Assembly: GCA_965247455.1 (NCBI GenBank)
Contig: CBDFHE010000016.1
Location: forward strand, 62,001-126,000
Source: JACZYA01 sp965247455
GTDB taxonomy: Bacteria > Acidobacteriota > Terriglobia > Acidiferrales > 2-02-FULL-67-57
Reading direction: 5' to 3'
DNA length: 64,000 nucleotides
The notes beneath the pieces were generated by a model. That model had not been told where the DNA came from and did not search any database. It saw nothing but the letters and a program-made list of their open reading frames with translations. Shown here in pieces: positions 51,089-63,758 of this stretch. Made by a program: the position numbers and the translations under genes. Position 1 is the first letter of the stretch, and each line of letters opens with the position of its first letter.

Positions 51089-51177
51089 GTGGCGCAGACA
51101 TTCTTGTCTGCGCGGGGTTGGCGAGGCGGACCCGCCCGTGCCCTGCGGGCTACGGCAGGCAGGAATGCCTGCCCCAC
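51089..51177. repeat. REPIN-like inverted pair 3 with a 22-nt hairpin variant
   Basis: A unit with core GCAGACATTCTTGTCTGCG (51093-51111) faces an inverted unit GGCAGGAATGCCTGCC (51159-51174). Between them and merging with the second is CCTGCGGGCTACGGCAGG (51142-51159), a longer variant of the small hairpin. Confidence 0.65.
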
Positions 51178-51205
51178 CCAATTCTTGAGAGAACCTCCCC
51201 TGGCG

Positions 51206-51282
51206 TAGTGTCCTAATTTCGCGTCGAGCCCCCAGGCCCCTGCCTGGGGGGATAGTGTCTGCGCAGCTGAATTAGGACACTA
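51206..51282. mobile_element. 77-bp MITE-like element with TA-flanked inverted ends
   Basis: The ends TAGTGTCCTAATT (51206-51218) and AATTAGGACACTA (51270-51282) are perfect 13-bp inverted repeats beginning with TA. The internal part has another hairpin (CCCCCAGGC/GCCTGGGGG). The TAGTGT start resembles the ends of the IS630 element at 43331, but the following bases differ, so a different IS630/Tc1-type transposase would be its partner. Confidence 0.8.
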
Positions 51283-51384
51283 CCTCCACTGGCGGGGGGT
51301 GGAGGTTGATTCTGTGCGGGGGTTCCACTAGACTGCTGAGTTGGCGCTTTTTGTGGGCTGTTTTCGGGTTCGGGAGAAAGTTTG

Positions 51385-52440
51385 ATGCTGGTTATCATGC
51401 AGGCGCGCGCGACCCAGGAGCAAGTCGGCGCCGTCTGCCGCAAGATTGAAGAGCTGGGCTTCCGCGCCCATCCCATGCTCGGCCCCACCCGCACCGCTAT
51501 CGGCATCACCGGCAACACCGTGCCGGTTGACCCGGCGGCGCTGGAAGGCATGGCGGGCGTGGCCGAGTGCATCGCTGTCTCCAAGCCCTACAAATTGGTT
51601 GCGCGCGAACTCAAAGAGGACAACACCGTGGTTGACTTGGGCGAGGGTGTGCGCGTGGGCGGTGCGGAGCTGGCCATCATCGCCGGGCCCTGCGCGGTGG
51701 AGAGCCGCGAGCAGGCCTTCGCCATCGCCGCCAAGGTGAAAGCGGCGGGCGCGGCCCTGTTCCGCGGCGGCGCCTACAAGCCGCGCAGTTCGCCCTACAG
51801 CTTCCAGGGGCTGGGCGAGGAAGGCCTGAAAATCCTGGCCGAGGTGCGGGCCGAATTCGGGTTGAAGATTGTAACTGAGGCGGTGGATACCGAGAGTCTA
51901 GAACTGGTTGAGCACTACGCCGACGTGATCCAAATCGGCGCGCGCAACATGCAGAACTTCTCGCTGCTCAAGCGGGCGGGGCGCGCCGCCAAGCCCGTGT
52001 TGCTGAAGCGGGGTCTTTCGGCCACGTTGGACGAGTTCCTGATGGCAGCTGAATACATCCTGGCGGAGGGCAACTACAACGTCATCCTGTGCGAGCGCGG
52101 GGTGCGCACCTTTGCCGACCACACCCGCAACACGCTCGACCTGAGCGTTATCCCGGCGGTCAAACGCCTGAGCCATCTCCCCATCATCGTTGACCCCAGC
52201 CACGGCACCGGGCGGCGGGAGAAAGTGATCCCGCTTTCGCGGGCGGCGGTGGCGGTGGGCGCCGACGGCTTGTTGGTGGAGGTGCACCACCAGCCCGAGC
52301 AGGCGCTCTCCGACGGCTACCAGTCCCTCCTCCCCGACCAGTTCCAGCAACTGATGGAGGAGATCAGCCAGATCGGTTCCGTGCTGCGCCGGAGCGTGGC
52401 GCGCGCTGCCGGCACGTCGCAGTCCCTCCGCGCCGTCTAG
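51385..52440 (+). CDS. aroF: 3-deoxy-7-phosphoheptulonate synthase (DAHP synthase, AroF/KDOPS-like type)
   Basis: First step of the shikimate pathway. The 351 residues have an N-terminal ferredoxin-like/ACT-type regulatory domain (about 1-75, VIMQARATQEQVGAVCRKIEELGFRAH) and the TIM barrel (AIIAGPCAVESREQAFAIA, GGAYKPRSSPYSFQG, LLKRGLSATLDEFLMAAEYI, IIVDPSHGTGRRE). The N-terminal domain marks the type Ibeta form subject to feedback control by aromatic products. I chose the ATG at 51385 with GGGAGAAAG upstream; a TTG one codon earlier is also open. Confidence 0.95.
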   Translation: MLVIMQARATQEQVGAVCRKIEELGFRAHPMLGPTRTAIGITGNTVPVDPAALEGMAGVAECIAVSKPYKLVARELKEDNTVVDLGEGVRVGGAELAIIAGPCAVESREQAFAIAAKVKAAGAALFRGGAYKPRSSPYSFQGLGEEGLKILAEVRAEFGLKIVTEAVDTESLELVEHYADVIQIGARNMQNFSLLKRAGRAAKPVLLKRGLSATLDEFLMAAEYILAEGNYNVILCERGVRTFADHTRNTLDLSVIPAVKRLSHLPIIVDPSHGTGRREKVIPLSRAAVAVGADGLLVEVHHQPEQALSDGYQSLLPDQFQQLMEEISQIGSVLRRSVARAAGTSQSLRAV

Positions 52441-52441
52441 C

Positions 52442-53644
52442 GTGCACGTCTTAGCTCGTCCCAATTCGTTTCGCTTCCCCACCCTGGCTCTGGTTGTGGT
52501 TCTGCTTGCGACCGGATTGCTGGCCGGCTGTGGAGCGGACGCCCCCCGCCGCCTCGCTCCGCAGGTCTATGCCTTCGTAAGCAATGGCGGCAGCCACACG
52601 GTTACGGTGGTGGACCTGGCCACACTGGAGACGGTGGCGACCGTGCCGGTGGATTACGGTCCCAGCCGAATTCGCGCCCACCCGACGCGCCCGGAAATCT
52701 ACGTGGTGGCCGCCGAGGCGGATCGCGTGGACGTGCTCGACGCCCGCACGCATCAAGTGGCGACCCGCATCGAGGTGGGTGAGCGGCCCTACAGTCTCGA
52801 TTTCTCGCCCGACGGGCGGCGGGCCTACGTGGCCAATTGGGACTCGAACACGGTGAGCGCAATCGACTGCGCGCGCCGGCAAGTGGTCGGCACCGTGCGC
52901 GTGGGCCGCCGGCCGGCGATGGCGCGGGTGACGCCCGACGGAGCCCTACTGGTGGTGTCCAACCGCGCCGACTCCACGGTTTCCCTGGTGGCTACCGAAA
53001 CCCTGGAGGTGGTGGCAACCCTTGCGGTGGCGCGCCATCCCGAGGCTCTCACCATCCTGCCCGACGGCTCCAAAGTCTTCGTCGCCGCCACCGGCAGCGC
53101 GCAGGTGTCGGTGGTGGACTTGCAGCGCCGGGTTCTGCTGACCAATCTCGCGGTGGGAGAAGCTCCCATTGACCTGGTGCTGAAACGCGACGGCGGCGAG
53201 CTGTTCGTGGCCAACTTCGACTCCCACACCATCACCGTCATCAATACCTGGAGAAACGAAGTCACGGAAACCTTGCCCGCCGGGCGCAACCCGGTGCGCT
53301 TGCTGGTGAGCGCCGACGGCGAGCAGCTCTACGGCATCCACTACGGCTCCGGCGCCGTGTTCGTGGTGGAGGTTGCAACCCGGGAGGTGGTGGCCAACAT
53401 TCGCGTCGGCTTGCAACCCGGTGCCGGCGCGATGACCCCGGATGAGTCGCTGCTGCTGGTGGTCCATGCGGGCTCCAACGATATGGCTGTCATACGCCCG
53501 GCGGCACGGGCGCTTTCCACTTTGCTCCCGGTGGGTCTCCGGCCGCAGGGAGTGGCCGTCAAGGTTCTGCCCCCGGATTCAGCTGCCGGCTCAGGCGGGA
53601 CATCTGCTGGGGGCGTGCTAGAATCCCACTCAGACGCCAAATAG
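52442..53644 (+). CDS. YVTN-family beta-propeller lipoprotein
   Basis: A 400-residue exported lipoprotein (signal TLALVVVLLATGLLAGC, Cys at about 29) followed by seven-bladed-propeller repeats of YVTN type: VYAFVSNGGSHTVTVVDLATLE, RAYVANWDSNTVSAIDCARR, LLVVSNRADSTVSLVATETLE, VFVAATGSAQVSVVDLQRR, LFVANFDSHTITVINTWRN. No catalytic residues can be assigned; such proteins act as surface binding or scaffolding proteins. It starts with GTG one nt after the DAHP synthase stop and is followed 22 nt later by lptFG, so it may be part of an envelope operon. Confidence 0.88.
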   Translation: MHVLARPNSFRFPTLALVVVLLATGLLAGCGADAPRRLAPQVYAFVSNGGSHTVTVVDLATLETVATVPVDYGPSRIRAHPTRPEIYVVAAEADRVDVLDARTHQVATRIEVGERPYSLDFSPDGRRAYVANWDSNTVSAIDCARRQVVGTVRVGRRPAMARVTPDGALLVVSNRADSTVSLVATETLEVVATLAVARHPEALTILPDGSKVFVAATGSAQVSVVDLQRRVLLTNLAVGEAPIDLVLKRDGGELFVANFDSHTITVINTWRNEVTETLPAGRNPVRLLVSADGEQLYGIHYGSGAVFVVEVATREVVANIRVGLQPGAGAMTPDESLLLVVHAGSNDMAVIRPAARALSTLLPVGLRPQGVAVKVLPPDSAAGSGGTSAGGVLESHSDAK

Positions 53645-53666
53645 GAGCGAGCCGGAGCCACCCTAC

Positions 53667-55976
53667 ATGAAGCTCCTCGACCGATACATCTTCCGTGAAA
53701 TTCTGGGCTATACCCTGGTAGGGGTTGGGGTGTTTGGGTTTGTGCTGATGACCCCGGAGCTGCTTCGTTTGAGCGAGTTGCTGGCGCGCGAGAGTATGGG
53801 GCCGGTTCAGACGGCCAAGCTCTTCCTGAGCGTGCTCCCACCGAAGCTGGTGTGGGCGCTTCCGCTGGGCGTTCTGGTGGGTTTGCTTATGGGTGTCAGC
53901 CGACTGGCGGCCGACCGCGAGCTGATGGCTTTGCAGGTGTCCGGAGTGGGGTTGGTGCGACTGCTCCGGCCTGCGCTCGTTTTTGCCTTGCTGGGTACAC
54001 TTGCGACCTTGGCGATCACGGTTGGATGGGGGCCGGCTGCTGCCCGCATCCTGCGGCAATTGCAGGCGGAATTGGGCGCCCGCCAACTGTTTTTCGAGGT
54101 TCGCCCCCGAGTTTTTGAAGAGCGCCTTCCCGACCGCATCCTCTATGTGCAGGAGACCGAAAGTGGCGGAACCGAATGGAAAGGGGTCTTCCTGGCAGAC
54201 CTGAGCGATCCGGAGATATCCAAGCTGACGCTGGCGCAAACCGGCTTGGCGATTCCCGGTTCCGAAAAACAAAACATGCGGCTGCATTTGAGCAAGGGTG
54301 CTACGCATGAATACATCTTGGGCGAACCCGACCGCTATTCGCTATCCACCTTCGAAGAGAGTTCGTTGGCTATGGCGGTGCCTACGCGCGGGGTCAAGTT
54401 GGAGGTTCGCCGCAATGCTGAAATGAGTGTGGGGGGACTCTGGGCTGCCAGCCAGCAAGGCCCGCGCTGGCGCAGCGCGCGCGCCGATCTTTACCGGCGC
54501 TTCGTTCTGCCGACTTCCTGCTTGGTGTTTGGTCTGTTGGCGTTTCCGTTGGGACTGCTTGCTCAAACGTCGGGACGCGCGGTGGGGTTCGTGTTGGCGG
54601 TAGGGTTTGCCATCGGCTACTACTTTCTGTTCCTCATCGGCGACCGCTTAGCCCGCGAGGGAGCCATTGCGCCGGCGGTGGGAGTTTGGATGCCCAACCT
54701 GGTCTTCTTGCTGCTTGCGATTGTCCTCTTGCGTTGGCTTGGGCGTCCCCGCGGAGGTGGGTCCCTCGCCGTCATTGTCCGCGACTGGCTGGGGCGAGTG
54801 GGCGAGAAGAAAAGGAAATCGCTTGCCATTCAGCTTGACGGTGCTTCGCCCGCGCGGAGAGGGGGGGCGATAAGATCCCGCTTGCCCCGTACCCTTGATC
54901 TCTACGTCGTGCGCGGGGTCCTCTTCCATTTTCTGTTGGCTGGAACTTCCCTGCTCATCTTATTTAACCTGTTTAGTATCTTAGAGATAGTGGACGACAT
55001 CGCCGCGCGCCAAATTCCCTGGTCGGTCGTGGGTCGGTTGATTTGGTATCAAGCGCCGCAGGTAGTCTACTGGATGACGCCGCTGGCGCTGCTGCTGGCC
55101 GTGCTGGTGGAGTTGGCTCTGTTGAGCAAGCGCAATGAAGTGGTGGCGATCAAGGGCGCAGGCATCAGCCTCTACCGCATTGCCGTGCCAGTGCTGGTGC
55201 TGGCGTTGGCGCTGGGCGGCTTGCTGTTCTGGCTGGACTCGACCTATCTTCCCACCGCCAACCAACAGCGGGAGGCGCTGCGCAACTACATCAAAGGGCG
55301 GCCGCCCCAAACCTTCTTCCAAGCTGAGCGCCGGTGGATCTTTGGCGAAGCGCCGCGCATCTACCACTATTCCTTTTTCGATCCCGGTCGCAACTTGCTG
55401 GCTCGCCTGCATGTATTCGAGTTGGACCCGGTAGATTTCTCTTTGCGCCGGCGCCTGTTCGCCGAGCGCGCCCATTGGGCGCCGCATCTACGATGCTGGG
55501 TGTTGGAGCGTGGTTGGGAGCGCGTCTTTGACGGGAACCAGACGGTTTCCTATGTCCCCTTCGAGGTAGCCGGTTTCCCGGAACTCGCAGAGCCCCCAGA
55601 CTATTTTAAGAAGGAAGTGCGGGAATCGGATCAGATGAACTGGGCTGAGTTGGGGGACTACATCACGGAGCTGCAGCAGAGCGGGCTGGATGCAACCCGC
55701 CTGGTTGTGCAGTGGCACAAGAAATTTGCTTTTCCCTCGATTGCGTTGGTGATGGTGCTTTTGGCTTTTCCCTTCGGTCTCGCAGCCGGCCAACGCGGCG
55801 GGGCGGTGGGCGGGATTGCCCTGGGCATTGGGTTGGGTCTTCTTTACTGGGTCTTGACCGGTTTTTTTGAGGCCCTGGGAAACTTTGAGTTGTTACCGCC
55901 GCTCCTGGCCGGCTGGGGCCCCAACATGCTGTTCGCGGCCGCCGGGGTTTATTTGATTCTCCAGGTCGAAACCTAG
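53667..55976 (+). CDS. Fused LptF-LptG lipopolysaccharide export permease
   Basis: A 769-residue protein that reads as two YjgP/YjgQ permeases in tandem. The first (about 1-365) starts KLLDRYIFREILGYTLVGVGVFGF and has VLPPKLVWALPLGVLVGLLMGVSRLAADREL; the second (about 405-769) starts RTLDLYVVRGVLFHFLLAGTSLL and has APQVVYWMTPLALLLAVLVELALLSKRNEV. Each half has paired membrane helices around a periplasmic jellyroll. In most proteobacteria these are separate genes, lptF and lptG, whose products extract LPS with LptB. A single fused chain could supply the whole transmembrane part of the extractor. Confidence 0.9.
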   Translation: MKLLDRYIFREILGYTLVGVGVFGFVLMTPELLRLSELLARESMGPVQTAKLFLSVLPPKLVWALPLGVLVGLLMGVSRLAADRELMALQVSGVGLVRLLRPALVFALLGTLATLAITVGWGPAAARILRQLQAELGARQLFFEVRPRVFEERLPDRILYVQETESGGTEWKGVFLADLSDPEISKLTLAQTGLAIPGSEKQNMRLHLSKGATHEYILGEPDRYSLSTFEESSLAMAVPTRGVKLEVRRNAEMSVGGLWAASQQGPRWRSARADLYRRFVLPTSCLVFGLLAFPLGLLAQTSGRAVGFVLAVGFAIGYYFLFLIGDRLAREGAIAPAVGVWMPNLVFLLLAIVLLRWLGRPRGGGSLAVIVRDWLGRVGEKKRKSLAIQLDGASPARRGGAIRSRLPRTLDLYVVRGVLFHFLLAGTSLLILFNLFSILEIVDDIAARQIPWSVVGRLIWYQAPQVVYWMTPLALLLAVLVELALLSKRNEVVAIKGAGISLYRIAVPVLVLALALGGLLFWLDSTYLPTANQQREALRNYIKGRPPQTFFQAERRWIFGEAPRIYHYSFFDPGRNLLARLHVFELDPVDFSLRRRLFAERAHWAPHLRCWVLERGWERVFDGNQTVSYVPFEVAGFPELAEPPDYFKKEVRESDQMNWAELGDYITELQQSGLDATRLVVQWHKKFAFPSIALVMVLLAFPFGLAAGQRGGAVGGIALGIGLGLLYWVLTGFFEALGNFELLPPLLAGWGPNMLFAAAGVYLILQVET

Positions 55977-56007
55977 GAAAGCAATTCTTAAAGTATCACT
56001 TTATACC

Positions 56008-58755
<2,748 letters not shown>

Positions 58756-60906
58756 TTGTACGTCTCCTTGTTCTTGGTACAGCAACAATCTCGGAAAAGT
58801 CCGCAATGGTAGAAAACTCTTGCAGGAGTTGTGCCAGAAGAGTGAGGCGGTTCTGGCGCACGGCAAGGTCGGGAGCGTTGACAAGCACGATATCGAAGTA
58901 GTGGTCCACCACCGGACGCAGCGAGGCGATGCGCCGCAGGGCTTCTGCGTAGTTGTGGGCTTGGCGAAGGGCGGCTACTTGGGAGCGGAGCGTGCGGAAG
59001 GCGTCATAGAGGCTGCGCTCGGCGCCGGCTTCCAGCAAGCTTTCTCGGCTCTGCCCGCGGGAAAACTGGACGGGCCCGCCGGCCTTCTCCAAAATGTTCC
59101 GGATGCGCTTGAAGGAAGATGCCAGGGGCTCGAAGTCGGGCGTAGGGCGAATCCGGTGCAGCGCTTCCAGGCGCTGCTTCAGTTGGGTGAGGTCGTTCCA
59201 GCCGGCCGCAAAGACGGCGTTGACTTCGTCGTAGGGATAGCCGGCGACTTCGCGGAAGAAGTACCGGGCGCGCTCTTCGATGAAGCTCGCGATGGTAGGG
59301 GAAGGGTCGTTGCTGCCGGCGTCCGGGAATTTCTCCTGGACGGTGGTGGTCGCTTGGCGGACAGCCTCTGCGATGTCCAACCGAAGCTCTTGTTCGACGA
59401 TGATTCGAACCACCCCGGCAGCGGCCCGGCGAAGCGCGAAGGGGTCCTTCGACCCGGTCGGGATGGCGCCGGCGCTGAAGCAGGCGGCGAGGCTGTCGAT
59501 TTTGTCGGCGAGTGCTAGAAGGGCGCCCTCGAGAGTTTGTGGAATTTTGTCGTCCGGCCCGAGCGGTCGGTAGTGCTCGGCGATGGCGGTGGCGATTGTT
59601 TGCGGCTCGCCCTGTGCGCGTGCGTAGAGTCCGCCGACGATTCCCTGCAACTCAGGAAACTCACTTACCAGTAGTGTAGTCAGGTCGGCTTTGCACAGCG
59701 AAGCGGCGCGTTCGACAGTTTGAATGTCGGCGCGCCGACCGGAAATGTCGGCATGCCGACCGTCAGTCTGCTTCGCTTGTTCCGCCAGCCAGCGCACGAG
59801 CCGAACGATTCTTTCCACTTTGTGGGCGTAGCTGCCCAGGCGAATCTGGAACACTATGTCCTTTAAGAGATCGGCTCTCTTCGCCAGGGGCCGGCGTTGG
59901 TCGGTTTCCCAAAAGAAGCGAGCGTCGCGGAAGCGCGCTTCGAGCACCGATTCGTGTCCGCGGCGAATCTCGCCGCCCCGATCGCGATCGAGGTCGATGA
60001 CGGTTAGGAAGTGCGGCGCCATCTCCTCCTTCTCTGTCTTCACCGAGAAATACTTCTGATGGTGGCGCATGACGGTAACCAGCACTTCGCTCGGGAGGGA
60101 GAGGAATTCCTCCCGAAACTCGCCCCGCAACACGGTTGGGCATTCGATTTGGTTGACAACCAGGTCGAGCAGTTCCTTGTCCTCTCGAACTTGGAGGGGC
60201 GAGCGCCTGAGCCCACGGGAGATTTTTTGCACGATCTTTTTGCGTCGCTCCTCCGGGTCCACCAGCACGAACGCGCGGCGCAACTGCGCCTGATAGTCAG
60301 CGGCGCGCCGGACGGCGATGCGCCGGTTTGCCAGTAGCCTGTGTCCCCGGCTGAAACGCCCGCTCTTTATTCCGCCCAGCTTAAAGTTGATCACCTGACC
60401 CGCGTAGAGAGTCAGCAGCCAGCGGATGGGGCGAATGAATCGTAGCTCCTGCGGAGAAGTCCAATACATTGAGCGTGGGAAGGAAATGCGCCCGATTACA
60501 GACGGAAGCACCTCGGCCAGCACCTTGGGCGTGGAGCGGCCGCGATAGTGCCGAACCACAGCCACATAGCGGCCCTTAGCGGTTTCCACCGTCGTCAGCT
60601 TGGAAAGCGGCACATTGTGCTTTCGGGCAAAGCTCTGGGCTGCCCGGGTGGGATTTCCGCCGCTGTCGTACGCCACCGAACACGGTGGGCCGATTTCCTG
60701 TTCGGTTCGGTCGGCCTCAGCCGGCAATACTTCCTTGCAGTAAGCTACCAGCCGGCGCGGCGTGGCCCAGGTCTGTACCCCTGCCCCGCTGAGCAAACCT
60801 CTGGTATGGAGTTCCCCCTGAAGCAACTCTTTAAGGCTGGATTGCGCGCCCGGCAACATCCGGGCGGGAATGTCCTCGCACCCGATTTCCAGTAGAAAGT
60901 CGCGGC

Positions 60907-61857
60907 TCATGAGCGTTGTTCTCTCGTTTGCTTCTGGTCGAGATAGATCTCGGCTGTGCGGCAGGCGAGAGCGCGCACTCGCCCAATCAAGGCTGCACGC
61001 TCGGTGGTGGAGATGGCGCCGCGCGCGTCCAGCAGGTTAAAGAGGTGGGAGCATTTCAAGCACAGGTCGTAGGCGGCCAAGATGGGATGGCGCTGCTTCT
61101 GGTCCGGTTGGCCTTCGCGCGGGTAGCTCTCCAGGATGCGATGGGCCTCTTGCTCCTGCAACTCCAGTAACTTGCGGTAGGTGTCGATGCTAGCCCAGTC
61201 GAAACTATAGGCTGAAAATTGCACCTCCTCTTCCCAGCGCACCTGCCCGTAGCTAACTTTTTGATTCCAGGCAAGTTCATAGGCGCTGGGGGAGTGTTGC
61301 AGAAGGGCGGCGATTCGCTCCAGGCCGTAGGTCAACTCCACCGGCACCACTCCCAGGTCCAATCCGCCACACTGCTGAAAGTAAGTGAACTGAGTAATCT
61401 CCAGCCCGTCCAGCAGGACCTGCCACCCCACGCCCCAGGCACCCAGGGTGGGAGCCTCCCAATTGTCCTCCTCGAAGCGGATGTCGTGCCGGCGGAGCTT
61501 GATTCCAATCGCTTCCAGGCTGGCGAGATAGAGGTCCTGCACTGCATCGGGGGCGGGCTTGAGGACAACCTGGAACTGGGTATGTTTGTAGAGGCGGTTA
61601 GGGTTCTCGCCGTAGCGGCCGTCAGCCGGGCGGCGGCTGGGCTGGACGTAGGCGACGGAGTACGGCTCGGGGCCGAGCACGCGCAGGAAGGTTTCCGGGT
61701 GCATGGTTCCGGCGCCGACCTCCAGGTCGTAGGGCTGCTGGATGATGCAGCCTTGCTCGGCCCAAAACCGGCTAAGCATAAATACTAGTTCCTGAAAAGT
61801 CAGGCCGGGGCGGGACGAAGCCATGAGCCGCCTGCGCTTCTTCTTAAGCTGTTTCAT
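60907..61857 (-). CDS. glyQ: Glycyl-tRNA synthetase alpha subunit
   Basis: The catalytic subunit of the alpha2beta2 glycyl-tRNA synthetase, 316 residues. The core FQELVFMLSRFWAEQGCIIQQPYDLEVGAGTMHPETFLR and VAYVQPSRRPADGRYGENPNRLYKHTQFQVVLKP and ELTYGLERIAALLQ carry the class II motifs. The first 11 residues (MKQLKKKRRRL) may be extra if translation begins at the ATG at 61824. The ATG at 61857 overlaps recO by 14 nt, suggesting coupling. Confidence 0.95.
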   Translation of the reverse strand: MKQLKKKRRRLMASSRPGLTFQELVFMLSRFWAEQGCIIQQPYDLEVGAGTMHPETFLRVLGPEPYSVAYVQPSRRPADGRYGENPNRLYKHTQFQVVLKPAPDAVQDLYLASLEAIGIKLRRHDIRFEEDNWEAPTLGAWGVGWQVLLDGLEITQFTYFQQCGGLDLGVVPVELTYGLERIAALLQHSPSAYELAWNQKVSYGQVRWEEEVQFSAYSFDWASIDTYRKLLELQEQEAHRILESYPREGQPDQKQRHPILAAYDLCLKCSHLFNLLDARGAISTTERAALIGRVRALACRTAEIYLDQKQTREQRS

Positions 61858-62590
61858 GGAGTGGTTCCCGAGTCGCTAGTTTGTGCTCGGCGTGGTGTTC
61901 GATCAAGTCCAGTAGGTAGCGTTGCAACTCCAGCAGCGGACCCTTGTGCGGGTCGTGGGCTACAAGACGGGTCAAGGGTTGGGCCAACATCTGGGCGGCA
62001 ACCCGGCGGCTCTCTGCGCTGAGTGTGCGCGTTGCTGCCAGGGTGCAGGTGGAACAAAACAGTTGGTCGAGGGAAGAGCTCACCCCCCCGGACTCTGCCT
62101 CGGCCAGGCGGCGGTTGCAGCGGCTGCACCGGTCGAGGTCAGGCAGCCAACCAGCCAAGCGCAAGCTCCAGAGCTGGAAGTAGGGCAAGGCCAGCCAACT
62201 GGGTTGTCCTTGCCGGATTGCTTGCAGGGTCATGAGGGTGAGACGAAAGGTGCGCTCGGAGGGTTCGCGTTCGGGCAGGAGAAGTTCGCAGAGTTCCGCG
62301 ATGTGACTGAACGCGACGCTCGATTCGTACTGCGTCGCCCCCTCCCAGAACGGCTGAATCAATTCGCACTCTTGCAAGCGGACCAACTCTCGATGCTCCC
62401 TGTCAAAAAACCACAGCCGCACATGCGTCAGCGGTTCCAGCGCGGGGCCGAAGCGCCGTCGAGATTTGCGCGCCGCTGGCGCCACCCCGCGCAGCCGCCC
62501 GCAGCGGCGACTGAGGAAGCTGACCAGTTTGTCGGCCTCCGAAAAAGGAGTGGATCGAAGTATGATCGCTTCTGATTCGACCAGCGGCAT
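61844..62590 (-). CDS. recO: DNA repair protein RecO
   Basis: A RecFOR-pathway mediator that loads RecA on gapped DNA. About 248 residues: N-terminal OB fold (VESEAIILRSTPFSEADKLVSFLSRRCGRLRGVAPAARK) and helical C-terminal domain with a zinc site CSRC...CSTC (about residues 168-195). I used the ATG at 62590 (MPLVESEAII); the frame extends 27 nt further. First gene of the recO-glyQ-glyS-ppdK string. Confidence 0.92.
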   Translation of the reverse strand: MPLVESEAIILRSTPFSEADKLVSFLSRRCGRLRGVAPAARKSRRRFGPALEPLTHVRLWFFDREHRELVRLQECELIQPFWEGATQYESSVAFSHIAELCELLLPEREPSERTFRLTLMTLQAIRQGQPSWLALPYFQLWSLRLAGWLPDLDRCSRCNRRLAEAESGGVSSSLDQLFCSTCTLAATRTLSAESRRVAAQMLAQPLTRLVAHDPHKGPLLELQRYLLDLIEHHAEHKLATREPLHETA

Positions 62591-62680
62591 GGACGCCTGC
62601 GGTCGGCATGCCGACATCCACAGCGGAGGTCGCCCCGGCCGCCCGAATCGCTGAGCCTAGCACAGGCTGCCGCGCGAGAC

Positions 62681-62760
62681 AAACGATGCGCGTGTTTTGG
62701 GGAGTATTTTTATTTAGAATTATTATAAATAGTGGAAAGGGCTTTTTTCTTTTCTTCAAC
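62681..62760. promoter_or_regulatory. AT-rich divergent promoter region of recO and the sugar kinase gene
   Basis: The stretch is strikingly AT-rich in an otherwise GC-rich window (TATTTTTATTTAGAATTATT at its centre) and contains TATAAT-like boxes on both strands (TATAAA on plus, TTATAAT on minus). Precise -35/-10 pairs cannot be fixed. Confidence 0.45.
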
Positions 62761-62786
62761 TCAGGTAGAGTGAATTACCATTGACG

Positions 62787-63758
62787 ATGACGAACTCAAC
62801 CTTTGACGTAGTGGGACTGGGCTTGAACGCCACCGACGTGGCCATCGAGTCTCCCGTCTATCCGGGCTTCAACAGCAAGGTGGAGTTTACCTCCTCCAGT
62901 TGGCAGGCAGGCGGGCAGGTGGCGACGGCGATGGTGGTGTGCCAGCGGTTGGGGCTGCGGGCCAAGTATGTGGGCCGGCTGGGATCAGACCCGATGGGGG
63001 AGTTCCAACGCGAGAGCTTGGCGCGCGAAGGCCTCGACATCAGCGACACCCAGGTGGTAGAGGGCTGTCCCAATCAGATGGCCTACATCGTGATTGACAA
63101 GAGCACCGGTGAGCGCACGATTCTGTGGCGTCGTGACCCGCGCCTGACCATCCGCCCGGAGGAGTTGCGCCCGGAGATGTTCACGCGGGCGCGGGCGCTG
63201 CACCTCGACGGTCACGACACGGCCGCCGCCGTTCAAGCGGCTCGCTGGGCTCGTGCCGCCGGCGTTCCGGTGGCGCTGGATGTAGATAACATCTACCCGG
63301 GGGTGGACGACCTGCTGGCGAATATCGACTACCTGATCGGTTCCTCCCGCTTCCCCTCGGCCTACATCGGTGAGCACGACATCTTCCGCGCGTTGGAAGA
63401 AATCCAGCGCCGGCATCCAATGAAATTGGTGGCAGCCACCTTGGGGCGGGATGGCATCGTGGCGCTGGAAAACGGTCGTTTCATTTACCAGCCGGGCTAC
63501 GAGGTCGCCTGCCGGGATACCACTGGCGCAGGCGACGTCTTCCACGGCGCCTTTATCTACGCTTTGCTGCAAGGCTGGTCCACTGAGCGCATCCTGGACT
63601 TCAGCAATGCCATGGCAGGCTTGAGTTGCCAGAGCACCGGCGCGCGCGGCGGCATTGCCACCCGGGAAGAAGCGGAAAAGCTGATGGCCAACAGCCGCCG
63701 CAATCCGCTGCGTTGGACCAGCCTGCCAACGCCCTCCCGCGACGGGGTCCCGCGATGA
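62787..63758 (+). CDS. PfkB-family carbohydrate kinase
   Basis: A ribokinase-fold sugar or nucleoside kinase of 323 residues. N-terminal GLGLNATDVAIES, GGQVATAMVVCQRLGLRAKYVGRLGSDPMGEF (PfkB signature 1 region) and C-terminal CRDTTGAGDVFHGAFIYAL (signature 2, with the catalytic Asp in GAGD). The substrate is not evident; fructose, ribose or a related sugar is likely. ATG at 62787; an in-frame TTG two codons earlier is also open. Its TGA overlaps the ATG of the rhomboid gene. Confidence 0.88.
   Translation: MTNSTFDVVGLGLNATDVAIESPVYPGFNSKVEFTSSSWQAGGQVATAMVVCQRLGLRAKYVGRLGSDPMGEFQRESLAREGLDISDTQVVEGCPNQMAYIVIDKSTGERTILWRRDPRLTIRPEELRPEMFTRARALHLDGHDTAAAVQAARWARAAGVPVALDVDNIYPGVDDLLANIDYLIGSSRFPSAYIGEHDIFRALEEIQRRHPMKLVAATLGRDGIVALENGRFIYQPGYEVACRDTTGAGDVFHGAFIYALLQGWSTERILDFSNAMAGLSCQSTGARGGIATREEAEKLMANSRRNPLRWTSLPTPSRDGVPR

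Larger units (their letters stand above)
50772..51384. other. 613-bp gene-free stretch built largely of repeats
   Basis: No gene is convincing. In order it holds a cloverleaf-like repeat (50912-50968), a REPIN-like pair (51089-51177) that includes a 22-nt variant of the small hairpin (51142-51163), and a 77-bp MITE (51206-51282). It lies between the divergent nfo and DAHP synthase genes, so it must also contain their promoters, which I cannot place with confidence. Confidence 0.75.
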
